From the NCBI RefSeq assembly GCF_029223255.1, contig NZ_JARHUC010000008.1, positions 124,001 through 188,000 of the forward strand: 64,000 nucleotides of DNA, read 5' to 3'. The position numbers and the translations under genes are program-made. Shown here piece after piece: positions 32,667 to 42,100 of the stretch; positions within the stretch are counted from its first letter, which is position 1, and every line of letters begins with the position of its first letter. Origin of the DNA: Albimonas marina. GTDB taxonomy: Bacteria; Pseudomonadota; Alphaproteobacteria; Rhodobacterales; Rhodobacteraceae. A model generated the notes under the pieces. That model was given only the letters and a program-made list of their open reading frames with translations, did not search any database and was not told the DNA's origin.

Positions 32667-34648
32667 TCCACCTCTCCGGAGAAGGCCAGCAGGTCGGCCA
32701 TGTGGCGTTCGGCCTTCATCAGCGCCCGCCGGGTGCGGGCATGGCGCGCCTCGGCCGCGGCCTGGGCGGCGTCGAACAGGCGCTTCGCGCCGCCGGGGAG
32801 GCGGGCGAGCGCCCGCATCCGCGCCGGCGCGTCGCGCACCAGGTCGTCCTCGAGGGAGAGGAACGCCTCCGCCTCCCCCGGCTCCCCCTGGCGGCCGCAG
32901 CGGCCGACGAGCTGGCGGTCGATGCGCCCGGATTCGTGCCGCTCGGTCGAGAGGACGAAAAGTCCCCCCGCCTCCGCCACCCCGGGCCCGAGTTTGATGT
33001 CGGTGCCGCGCCCGGCCATGTTGGTGGCGACCGTGATCGCCCCGGGTTCGCCCGCGCGGGCGACGACCTCGGCCTCGGCGGCGTCCTGGTCGGCGTTGAG
33101 CACGGCGTGGGGGATCCCCGCCGCCTCCAGCCGGGCCGAGACGATCTGCGAGCTCTCGACCGACTTGGTGCCGATCAGGACCGGGCGGCCGGCGGCGTGC
33201 AGCTCCGCCACCCGCGCGACCACCGCCGTCCATTTCGCGTCGGCCGTCGGATAGTGGCGATCGGGGCGGCGGATGCGCCGGGGCGGCTTGGCGGTGGGGA
33301 TGGTGGCGGTCGGCAGGCCGTAGACCGCGATCAGCTCCCCCCCCACCCCGCGGGCCGTGCCGGTCATGCCGCCCAGGCGCTGGTAGCGGGCGAAGAAGCG
33401 CTGGTAGGTCATCCGCGCCATCGTCTCCCGCGCGCCCGACAGCGCCACGTCCTCCTTCATCTCGACCAGCTGGTGCAGCCCCTCGGCCAGCGAGCGGTCG
33501 GGCATCAGGCGGCCGGTGTATTCGTCGATCAGGCAGACCTTGCCGTCGCGCACCAGGTAGTGCTCGTCCCGCTTGATGAGGTGGATCGCGGCCAGCGCCT
33601 TGGAGACCAGCTCCTCCCGGATCACCGAGACCTGCCAGGAGCCGTCGAGCTCCTCGGCCATCTCGGCGATGCGCGCCACCCCCTCGGGCTTCAACTCGGC
33701 GTTGCGGTCGTTGGGAAGGAGCGCGTAGTCCCGCCCCTCCTGCAGCGCGCGGGCGAGCCGCAGGGCGGTGGCGTAGGTGCGCCGGGTCTGTTCGTCGGCG
33801 GGCAGCGAGCGGGAGATGATCAGGGGGATGCGCGCCTCGTCGATCAGGACGCTGTCGGCCTCGTCCACGATGGCGAAGGGCAGGCCGCGGTGGCGCACGC
33901 CCGCGACGCGCGCCTCGGTCCCGCCCAGCCGCTCGGCCCGAAGGTGCAGGTCGTGGCCGCGGCGGCGCAGCGCCATGCGGTCGCGCAGGTAGTCGAAGGC
34001 GACCTCCTTGTTGGAGCAGTAGACGATGTCGCCGGCATAGGCCGCGCGCCGCGCCTCGGGCGGGACGCCGTGGACCACGACGCCCACGCTCAGCCCGAAG
34101 AAGCGGTAGAGGGGGCCCATCTCCTCGGCGTCGCGGGCGGCGAGGTAGTCGTTGGCGGTGATCAGGTGCACCGGCATCCCCGCCAGCGCCGAGGCGATGG
34201 CGGCGAGCGTCGCGGTCAGCGTCTTGCCCTCGCCGGTCTGCATCTCGGCGATCATGCCCGACAGGATCGCGCCGGCGCCCATCAGCTGCACCGGCTTGTG
34301 GCGCATCCCCAGCGTGCGGGCGGAGGCCTCGGCGATCACGCCGAAGGTGCGGGCGACCAGCGGGCGCGGCAGCGGCCAGCCGGCGGCGCGCAGGGCGGCG
34401 GCGAGCTCCAGCGCGTGGGCGCGAAGCTCGGCGTCGGTCAGTTCGGGCGAGGGGGCGAAGCGCGCGACGTCGCGCGCGAGCCGTGCGAAGCGCCGGCCGC
34501 GGGCGACCGAGAAGGGCGCGCGGGCCGCGGCCAGCCAGCGGGCGAAGGCCGCGTCCAGGTCGCCCTCCCGCGGGACCTCCCGCTGGGGGTAGATGCGCGC
34601 GCGCGGCAGGCGGGGCGCGGCGCCGGGGAGGACGGCCGCGTCAGACAT
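32663..34648 (-). CDS. SecA-like translocase ATPase lacking the C-terminal domains
   Basis: A 661-residue paralogue of SecA, against about 900 for the housekeeping protein. The DEAD motor is intact: Walker A MQTGEGKT (136-143), TANDYLAARD, Walker B VDEAD (261-265), ILIDEAR-like VLIDEARIPLIIS, and TNMAGRGTDIKLG with GRCGRQGEPG in the second motor domain. A reduced preprotein-cross-linking region lies between about 280 and 390. The protein ends just after the start of the scaffold helix (ARTRRALMKAERHMADLLAF), so the helical wing and the zinc-binding tail are missing. It is probably an accessory motor for a dedicated substrate. The start at 34648 overlaps the M50 gene by eight bases. It lies between genes for two HlyD-type adaptors, downstream of the giant gene. 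Confidence 0.88.
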   Translation of the reverse strand: MSDAAVLPGAAPRLPRARIYPQREVPREGDLDAAFARWLAAARAPFSVARGRRFARLARDVARFAPSPELTDAELRAHALELAAALRAAGWPLPRPLVARTFGVIAEASARTLGMRHKPVQLMGAGAILSGMIAEMQTGEGKTLTATLAAIASALAGMPVHLITANDYLAARDAEEMGPLYRFFGLSVGVVVHGVPPEARRAAYAGDIVYCSNKEVAFDYLRDRMALRRRGHDLHLRAERLGGTEARVAGVRHRGLPFAIVDEADSVLIDEARIPLIISRSLPADEQTRRTYATALRLARALQEGRDYALLPNDRNAELKPEGVARIAEMAEELDGSWQVSVIREELVSKALAAIHLIKRDEHYLVRDGKVCLIDEYTGRLMPDRSLAEGLHQLVEMKEDVALSGARETMARMTYQRFFARYQRLGGMTGTARGVGGELIAVYGLPTATIPTAKPPRRIRRPDRHYPTADAKWTAVVARVAELHAAGRPVLIGTKSVESSQIVSARLEAAGIPHAVLNADQDAAEAEVVARAGEPGAITVATNMAGRGTDIKLGPGVAEAGGLFVLSTERHESGRIDRQLVGRCGRQGEPGEAEAFLSLEDDLVRDAPARMRALARLPGGAKRLFDAAQAAAEARHARTRRALMKAERHMADLLAFSGEVE

Positions 34649-36788
34649 CGAAGCTCGCCAGGAACAGCTGGCGCGTGGCGCGCCACAGGCGGAAGGCGAC
34701 CGGCTCCGAGCCATGGTCGAAGCGCACGAACACCCGCTCCCCCACCCGGTCCGAGGGCGCGGGCTCGACCGTCGCGAGCTCCAGCTGGAAGGCCGAGCGT
34801 AGCAGGCGCTGGCCCTCGGGGTCGGACGGGTCCACCGCCAGCGTGCCGCCGCCGCGGGCGGCGAGCGCGAGGCTGGGCAGCTCGTGGCTCGCCGCCGGCG
34901 CCTGGCGCAGGACGCGGGCGTCGCGCGCGGCCTCGGGGTCGGAGGCGAAGCGGACCGAGACGGGGCCGGGGCGGGTGCGCAGCAGATCGACCGAGGACTG
35001 CGGGACGATCACCCGCAGCACCAGCTCCTCGGGGCGCACGACGTAGCCGACCTCGGCGCCCTTGGGCAGGAAGCGGCCCGGCATCTCGGCCGAATGGGGG
35101 GAGACGAAGGCCCCCGCCTGCGGCGCGCGCAGCACCAGCGCGTCGCGCCGCGCGGCGGCCAGCGCCAGCGCCCCCTCCACATGCTCGATCTGCTGGGCGA
35201 GCGCGTCGGCCTGCACCCGGTCGAGCACGCGAGCGGCCCCGAGGCGCAGCTCCAGCTCCCGCCGCTGGGCCTCCAGCACCTCGATGCGGGCGTCGAGGCT
35301 CGGGTCCTCCAGCCGCAGCAGGGGGGCGCCGGCGGCGACGGGGCCCGGCCCCTCGGGCGCGATCTCGGCCACGAACCCGTCGGCGGCGGTGCGCAGGACC
35401 GCGCCCTCGGGCGCCCAGACCACGCCCTGCGCCATGGTCGCGAGCGGCAGCGGCAGCGCCAGCAGGCCGGCGAGGATCGCCCCCACGAACGCCCCGGTCA
35501 CCGCCAGCGCCCGGCCCCGCCGCCCCGAGAGATCGCGCGAGGAGACCAGCCAGCGCGCGCCCTTGAACAGGGGGAACACGAACATCGAGCCGACCGACCA
35601 CGCCGCCAGGATGATCCCCAGCGAGAAGAACTTCTGCGCCACGAACAGCGCGATCGTGAGCGTGATGCCGATCCGGTAGACGAAGGCCGAGACGGAGTAG
35701 ACCACGAAGATCCACGGCTCCCCCGGCGCGGTCGCCGGGCTCTCGGAGCTCTTGTCCCCCAGGAGGCGGGAGCGGATCAGGTGGAAGACCTGCTTGTTCG
35801 AGCGCATCCCGAGGTTGGGGATCCCGATCAGGTCCGAGAACACGTAGTAGCCGTCGAAGCGCAGCAGCGGGTTGCCGTTGAACAGCAGCGTCGAGACGCC
35901 CCCGATCAGCATCACGTTGAAGGCGAAGGCGCGCGCGATGCCGGGCTCGGCCTGGAGCCAGAAGATCATCGCCGCGGCGGCCAGCGCCAGCTCGACCATG
36001 ATCCCCGCCGCCCCCACCAGCGCGCGCTTCCATTTCGAGGGGAACGCCGCCGAGGAGGTGGCGTCGACGTAGGGCACCGGCATGAAGACGAGCATCATCA
36101 CGCCCATCTCGTGCACCTCGCCCCCGAAGGCCTTGGCGGCGTAGCCGTGGCCCAGCTCGTGCACCGCCTTCACCAGCGGATAGGCGAGGAACAGGATCAG
36201 CAGGTTGTCCGCCGCCAGCACCCGGTCGGCCACGTCCGCGCCCAGCGCGCGGAAGTTCATCACCGCCAGCGTCGCGCCTGTCGCGACCAGCGCCGCCCAC
36301 AGCAGCAGGCCCACGGGCGAGAAGATCCAGCGCACCAGCGGCAGCGTCGCCTCGAGGAAGCGGTCGGGGTCCAGCAGCGGGAAGCGCATCGCCAGCGGGT
36401 TGCGGATGCGCGAGAGCAGGTCGCGGCTCTTCTGCTTGCTCGCCCGCCGCTCCAGCTCGGCCATGTCCGGGGCGATCTCGCCCTGCAGGAGGTCCGAGGA
36501 ATGCATCTGCGACAGCAGGCGGATCACCTCGTCCTGCGTGGGCGGATCGTCGGGGAAGGTGCGGCAGGCGTGGTCCCACAGCGCCTGCATCGAGCGCCGC
36601 CCGTCCATCAGGCACACGATCAGGTTGGCCGCGGGCGACAGGCGGAAGAAGCGCCCCGACTGGTGGTCCTGCACCACGTACCAGGTCTGGCCGCGGAACA
36701 CCTGGCGGTGGATCTCGGCCTGGCTGCGCAGCCGCGGGCGGAGGTCGGCGACCCGGTACCAGGAGGGGCTGAGGAAGCTTTTCGCCAT
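34641..36788 (-). CDS. PqqD-like / M50 site-2 protease / HlyD fusion protein
   Basis: A 715-residue membrane protein with three parts. Residues about 20-105 resemble a PqqD-type peptide-binding domain (YVVQDHQSGRFFRLSPAANL, then a winged helix). Residues about 140-430 form a multi-helix M50 site-2 protease with HELGH (210-214) and a second metal-ligand segment RFDGYY (Asp312). Residues about 430-715 form a HlyD-type adaptor with lipoyl-like half-motifs and a coiled coil (about 505-560). Intramembrane proteolysis or a structural, non-proteolytic role are both possible, but the zinc residues are intact. The ATG at 36788, preceded by GAGGGG, is preferred to the adjacent GTG. The combination suggests recognition of a leader peptide and its handover across the envelope. 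Confidence 0.85.
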   Translation of the reverse strand: MAKSFLSPSWYRVADLRPRLRSQAEIHRQVFRGQTWYVVQDHQSGRFFRLSPAANLIVCLMDGRRSMQALWDHACRTFPDDPPTQDEVIRLLSQMHSSDLLQGEIAPDMAELERRASKQKSRDLLSRIRNPLAMRFPLLDPDRFLEATLPLVRWIFSPVGLLLWAALVATGATLAVMNFRALGADVADRVLAADNLLILFLAYPLVKAVHELGHGYAAKAFGGEVHEMGVMMLVFMPVPYVDATSSAAFPSKWKRALVGAAGIMVELALAAAAMIFWLQAEPGIARAFAFNVMLIGGVSTLLFNGNPLLRFDGYYVFSDLIGIPNLGMRSNKQVFHLIRSRLLGDKSSESPATAPGEPWIFVVYSVSAFVYRIGITLTIALFVAQKFFSLGIILAAWSVGSMFVFPLFKGARWLVSSRDLSGRRGRALAVTGAFVGAILAGLLALPLPLATMAQGVVWAPEGAVLRTAADGFVAEIAPEGPGPVAAGAPLLRLEDPSLDARIEVLEAQRRELELRLGAARVLDRVQADALAQQIEHVEGALALAAARRDALVLRAPQAGAFVSPHSAEMPGRFLPKGAEVGYVVRPEELVLRVIVPQSSVDLLRTRPGPVSVRFASDPEAARDARVLRQAPAASHELPSLALAARGGGTLAVDPSDPEGQRLLRSAFQLELATVEPAPSDRVGERVFVRFDHGSEPVAFRLWRATRQLFLASFDV

Positions 36789-36798
36789 CACCGGCCCC

Positions 36799-38817
36799 TC
36801 AGGGCGCCCAGCGCCACAGCGCCAGGCGCGCCCAGTCCAGCAGGGGCCGGGTCCAGATCCAGATCATCCGCCGCTCCCCGACCGAGAGCTTGGCCGCCCC
36901 CTCCATCCCCGGCCGCAGCCGGTCGGAGGAGGCGTCGAGCCGCGCCTCGACGCGGAAGGCGTTGCGGCCTTCGTGCGGGGCGGCGACGGGGGTCACCTTC
37001 TCGACCGTGATCGGGAAGGCCTCTCCGGGCAGCGAGGCGACGACGAGCTCCCCCTGCTGGCCGGGCGCGACCTGGTCGATCACCCGCTCGTCCACCTGCA
37101 GCACCACGCGCCAGGCGTCGTCGGGGGCGATCTCGAACAGCAGGTCGCCGCGCCCGACCGCCGAGCCGATCGACTGGCTGAGGTCGCCCGAGACCACCAG
37201 CCCGTCGAAGGGCGCGAGCAGCGCGGCGCGGGCGATCTGCTCGTCGACCAGGCGGATCTGGGCGTCGGCCTGCTCGGCCTGGGTCTCGACGATGCGGGCG
37301 GCGGCGCGGTCGCGCTCGGCGAGCGCCTTCTCGTATTCCAGGGTCAGGCGGGCGCGCTCGGTCGACCAGCGCAGGCGCTCGAGCACCAGCTCGCGGTCGT
37401 CGAAGGCCACCAGCAGGTCGCCCTCGCGCACCTCGTCGCCGGCGCGGGCGGGCGCCTCGCGGATGTAGCCGTCGAACTGGGCGACGATCGCGCGCTGCTG
37501 GGCGGGGGCGAGGGCGGCGTCGGCGGTCACCCGCCATTCGTCCGTCCACAGCCAGAACAGCGCGACCAGGGCCGCGGCGCAGATCAGCGCCAGCTTCCGC
37601 TTGGCGTAACGCGGCCCGACGATGCGGCGCAGGTGGGCGCCCGCGACCTCGCCCGCCTTGCCCAGCAGCCAGCGGTCGTTGCGCCGCCGCTCCTCCAGCA
37701 CCGGGCCCAGCAGGCCGACGGCGGCGTCGAGCAGGTCGACCGTCGCCTGGTCGAAGGGCGCGCCGCGGGGGCGTTCGAAGGTGATCGCGCCCACGAAATG
37801 GTCGCGCGCCATCAGCGGCAGCGTCAGGATGTGCTCGGCCGCCGTGGCGCGGGCGAGCTGCTCATGCGCGCGGGTCGCGAGCAGCGGCCCCTCGGCCGGC
37901 GCCGGCCACATCACCGCGCTGCGCTGGTCCAGGCTCTCGTCCATCGCGGACGACAGCAGGCGCACCAGGTTCATCCGCTGCCCGAAGCTCGCGGCATGGC
38001 TGATCGCCTGCACCTGGCTGCGCCGCCCCGTCCGCTCGCCCACCGCCACGCGGTCGGCGCCGGCGAGCGCCGCAAGCTCGGTCGCGACCGAGCGGCAGGC
38101 GTCGTCATGGTTCTCGGCCGCCAGCGCGGAGGCCACGAGGTCCAGCCCGGCGCGCGCCTGGGCGAGACCCGCGGCGGTGCGTTCGGCCGCCACGCGGCGC
38201 ACCCGGTCGCGCAGCCAGCCCACGCCCCATTGCAGCTGGCGCATCGCCGCGCGGGCGTCGGCCGAGGCGTCGAGCTCCAGCGCCGCGACGCCGGCCACCT
38301 GCTCGCCCAGCAGGATCGGCCAGGCGATGGCGCGCCCCTGCTCGCCCTGGGCCACGCCGGCGCGGCGGGCGACCGCGGCCTCGGCCGCGCGGGTCAGGCG
38401 GCGGGAGGGCTCGCGCCCCTCGGGGAAGACGGCGACCGGGGTCAGCGCCCCGTCGGGCGCGGACAGCACCACCACGCCCAGCCGCACGCCGGGCGACTGG
38501 CGCGCATGCAGCAGCAGCCAGGCCTGCGCCGCGGCCTCGAGGTCCGGGGAGGACAGGCGCCGCCACAGCGCCTGTTCGAGAAAGGCCACCGAGGAGCCGG
38601 AGGCCCCGGGGTCGGACGCGTCGTCGGAGGGATCGGAGTCGGGCAATTCGGCGCGCACGGACCCGCCGGCGCCCATGGGCGCCTCGGCCTCCCCGTGCAG
38701 GGCGCCCTGCCCCGCGCCGGACGGATCGCCGCCCGACCTGGCGCCCGCGCCGTCGCCGTGCGCTCCGCCGGGGGCGAGATCCGGCGCGCGGTCGCCGTCC
38801 CCCTCGGCGCCGGTCAC
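36799..38817 (-). CDS. GAF-GAF-TM-HlyD fusion adaptor
   Basis: A 672-residue protein. Residues 1-73 are Gly/Asp/Pro-rich and disordered. Two GAF-like domains follow at about 78-215 and 225-380, then one transmembrane helix (about 407-425, KRKLALICAAALVALFWLW) and a periplasmic HlyD-type adaptor part (about 427-650) with APARAGDEVREGDLL and LAPFDGLVVSGD half-motifs around a coiled coil. Cytoplasmic GAF domains joined to a periplasmic adaptor suggest that export is gated by a small ligand or by a partner. The start is GTG at 38817, overlapping the DUF3467 stop (GTGA). The M50 gene begins 10 bases after the stop. Confidence 0.82.
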   Translation of the reverse strand: MTGAEGDGDRAPDLAPGGAHGDGAGARSGGDPSGAGQGALHGEAEAPMGAGGSVRAELPDSDPSDDASDPGASGSSVAFLEQALWRRLSSPDLEAAAQAWLLLHARQSPGVRLGVVVLSAPDGALTPVAVFPEGREPSRRLTRAAEAAVARRAGVAQGEQGRAIAWPILLGEQVAGVAALELDASADARAAMRQLQWGVGWLRDRVRRVAAERTAAGLAQARAGLDLVASALAAENHDDACRSVATELAALAGADRVAVGERTGRRSQVQAISHAASFGQRMNLVRLLSSAMDESLDQRSAVMWPAPAEGPLLATRAHEQLARATAAEHILTLPLMARDHFVGAITFERPRGAPFDQATVDLLDAAVGLLGPVLEERRRNDRWLLGKAGEVAGAHLRRIVGPRYAKRKLALICAAALVALFWLWTDEWRVTADAALAPAQQRAIVAQFDGYIREAPARAGDEVREGDLLVAFDDRELVLERLRWSTERARLTLEYEKALAERDRAAARIVETQAEQADAQIRLVDEQIARAALLAPFDGLVVSGDLSQSIGSAVGRGDLLFEIAPDDAWRVVLQVDERVIDQVAPGQQGELVVASLPGEAFPITVEKVTPVAAPHEGRNAFRVEARLDASSDRLRPGMEGAAKLSVGERRMIWIWTRPLLDWARLALWRWAP

Positions 38818-39131
38818 TCGACCTCCAGCTTCCCGTAGCGGGCCTCGTACTCCCGCAGCACGCCGTTCAGCGCCTGCGACAGGCGCTTGGCCGCCAGCGG
38901 GCTGAGCATGATCCGGTGCGACAGGTCCACCGTCAGCGACCGCTCGGCCGAGGGGTTCCAGGTCTTGTTGGTGCCGAAGAACAGGTCCACCTGCTCGCGC
39001 GTCGACTGCACGTTCACCACGTTGGCGAAGGAGGTCTGCATCCGGCTGTCGTCCCAGCGCACCGTGCGCCGGCCGCCGCGGGCCTCGCTCTCCGCCCCGG
39101 ACTTGTCGTCGGCGTCGTCGCCGTCCTTCAT
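38814..39131 (-). CDS. DUF3467 domain protein
   Basis: A 105-residue protein. The N-terminal 25 residues are acidic and disordered (DGDDADDKSGAESEA). The DUF3467 core follows: MQTSFANVVNVQSTREQVDL, FFGTNKTW and LSHRIMLSPLAAKRLSQAL. Function in this family is unknown. A strong ribosome site (GGGGAGAG) precedes the ATG at 39131, which lies only 38 bases after the giant gene with no terminator between. Its stop overlaps the next start (GTGA). Position suggests a small cytoplasmic chaperone or adaptor for the giant protein or its exporter; this is inference. Confidence 0.85.
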   Translation of the reverse strand: MKDGDDADDKSGAESEARGGRRTVRWDDSRMQTSFANVVNVQSTREQVDLFFGTNKTWNPSAERSLTVDLSHRIMLSPLAAKRLSQALNGVLREYEARYGKLEVE

Positions 39132-39169
39132 ACGCTCTCCCCTGTCAGGCCCGAGGGCGGGAGGGGCCG

Positions 39170-42100
39170 TCAGCCGGCCGCCCCCTTGCCCTTGCCGTTC
39201 TTGCCGCGGCTCCAGTCGATCACGGCCGGCGCCGGGGCGTAACCCCCTTCGTCGCCGTCGCCGATCACGAACCAGGCGTCGTCGCCGTCCTCGCCCTCGA
39301 AGTCGCCGCCGTCCTCGTCGTAGACGCGGACGTCGTCGTCGCCCTCCCGGCCGCGGACCAGCGGCTCGACCCGGGTGATCTCCACCTGGATGTCGCTCGC
39401 GGTCAACGAGGAGATCACGTCGGCGAAGCCGCCGCCGAACAGCGTGTCGTCGCCCCAGCCGTCGGGCGCGACCCGCTGGCCGACGCCGATGTCCTCGTCC
39501 ATCAGCGCGTCCTCGTCGTCCTCGTGCCCAAGACCCATCACGTGGCCGATCTCGTGCATCAGGACCGAGAGCAGGTCGACCCCCGCCACCTCGCCGTCGA
39601 ACTCGTCGTCGGTGGAGGGATCGGGATCGACGTACCAGCCGGCGCCCGCCGCATCGAGGTCGAGCGTGATGCGCGCGCCCTCGGTCAGCGCGACCGCCGT
39701 TCCGTCGAGCGAGCCGATCTCGACCGAGAGCGAGGCCAGGACCTGGAGCTGCGCGTCGGAGAGCTGCGTGGACCAGCGCTCGACCGCCTCCTCCAGCACC
39801 GGGGCGACCTCCTCCAGGGTCAGCGACATCTGGCCGGTCTCGCCGGTCACGGCCTGGTCGAGCATGACGTTGGCGCCATTGCCCTTCCCGTTGCCGCCGT
39901 TGCCGTTGCCGCCGGTCGAGCCGCCGCCCGTGCCCCCGCGCGAGGCGAGGTCCGGATCGGCCGAGACCAGCACGTCGCGCGCGCCGCCCGGGATGTTGCC
40001 CGGCTGCGGATCGCCCGGACCGCCATGCTGGTCCTGCCAGTCGTCGTCCTGCTGGATGACCATGCCGATCTCGCCGAAGGGCTCGCCGTTGCGGCCCGCG
40101 CTCGTGCCGGCGTCCGCCGCCCGGGTGTGGTCCGCGCCGTCCGAGGCCGAGAGCTCGATCAGCCAGTCCTGCAGCTGCGGGTTCACCGAGCGGCTGACCG
40201 TCGGCAGACCGAAGGGCGCGTAGGGCACCACGTAGCTGTTGAACTCGCCCGACCAGTCGATCAGCCGGTCGCCGCCGGTGTTGGCGATCAGCACGTCGCG
40301 CCCGGCGCCGCCGAAGGCATGGTCCTCGTAGCCCGCGTCGGTGTCGGGGGCGTCGTTCGCCCCGCCGTTGGTGCCCAGCTCGTCGTCGGCGTTCAGCAGG
40401 TCGTTGCCGTAGCCGCCGTACATCCGGTCGCGACCCGTGCCGCCCACGATCCAGTCGTCGCCGAGGTCGCCGAAGATCCGGTCGTCGCCGTCGGTGAAGG
40501 TGATCAGGTCGCCGGCGTCGCCCAGGGTCCGCGGATCCTGCGGCGCGTTCACGTCGGCGCTGTCGAAGTTCAGCAGGAACTCGGTCCCGCCGACCATCAC
40601 CTTCGACCAGGGATCGTCCTCGTCGTAGAGGTTGAACTCCTCCGGATCGGCCGCGCCGAAGCCCAGCACCCCGCCGGGGTTCCAGGGCGTCAGGAAGCCC
40701 GAGGTGATGATCTCCGACCCGTCGTCGGCCGCCGCGACCGGCAGCGCCTCGGCGCCCGAGATCGCGTCGTCCCCGGCCCCGCCGTGGATGAAGTCGTCGC
40801 CCAGGCCGCCGAAGATGATGTCGTCGGCGTCCGTCGGCGCGGACGAGGCCTGGTCGGAGAGGTCGGCCCGGCCGATGTCGGTGTCGAAGGGCGTCAGGTT
40901 CACCTGCTTGAGCAGGTCGCCCTCGGCGTAGATCACCGCCTGGTGGACCGAGTTCGGGGTGGAGATGAACGCCTCCGTGTTGGCCGCGTCGACGCCCGAG
41001 AGCGTCTCGGTCAAGCCGTTGCGCGAGGTGAAAATCCGCCCGTCGTCGCCCAGGATGCCGTCCCGGCCGGTCCCGCCCGAGATCCAGTCGTGGCCGTAGC
41101 CGCCGATGATGTCGTCGTCCTGCGCGTCGCCGAACAGGGCGTCGTTCCCGACCATGCCGTAGATGAAGTCGTCGCCGGCCTCGCCGTGGATCTCGTCGGC
41201 CCCGCCGATGTCGTCGGCGTAGCCCGCGAACTGCGAGCCGCCCGCGGTGTAGTCCACCAGGATCGAGGCCCGCGGCACGATCTTCAGCGCGCCGTAGGTG
41301 TCGTAGGTGAACTGCAGGAGCTCGCCGTCCGCGCCGACCAGCCGGACGATGTCGCCGTTGTCGCCCAGGATCATGTCGCTGTCGCGGGCGTGCAGGTCGC
41401 CGTCGTCCGTGTCGTCCAGCAGGGTCAGGTCGCCGTTGACGTCGTTGCGCGCGGACCCGTCGCCGGAGGCGCCGAAGATCAGGTCCTCGCCATCGGGACG
41501 ACGCTCGGCCGTATCCAGGCTGAACATCGTGGACGAGCCGCCCACGATGTCGTCCTGGCCGAGGTTGCCGAAGATCACGTCGTCGCCGCCGTTGCCCTCG
41601 ATGTAGTCGTCGCCGTCGGTCTCCTGGCCGAGGGAGGCCGAGATGACCAGCAGCCCCTGCACCGTGCCGCCCACGCGGCCGGCGCCGACCGAGGCCAGGG
41701 CGCCCTCGATCCCGCCGTCGCCCTGGATGACGTCGTCGCCCAGCTGGCCGAAGATCATGTCGTCGTCCGCGCCGCCGGCGATGTAGTCGTCGCCGAAGAG
41801 GTTGGCGGCGGTCGCGTGGTCGTGATCCTCGATCTCGATCTCCCAGTCCGCCCAGACGGCGGCGCCGACCGGGTTCAGCTCGGGATCCGGGCCCACCAGC
41901 ACCTCGCCGGCCTCGCCGGGGGCGATGTCGTCCATCGTGTAGATCGTCGCCCCGGTCAGCTGGCGGAAGCGCGGGGAGGTCACGTCGCCGAAGAAGGCGC
42001 CGCGCCGGTCGAGGTCGGTGTTGTCGCCGAAGATCAGATCCTCGTCCGCGCCGCCGTCGAGGCGGTCGTCGTCCGTGCCGCCGACGATCACGTCCTGGCC

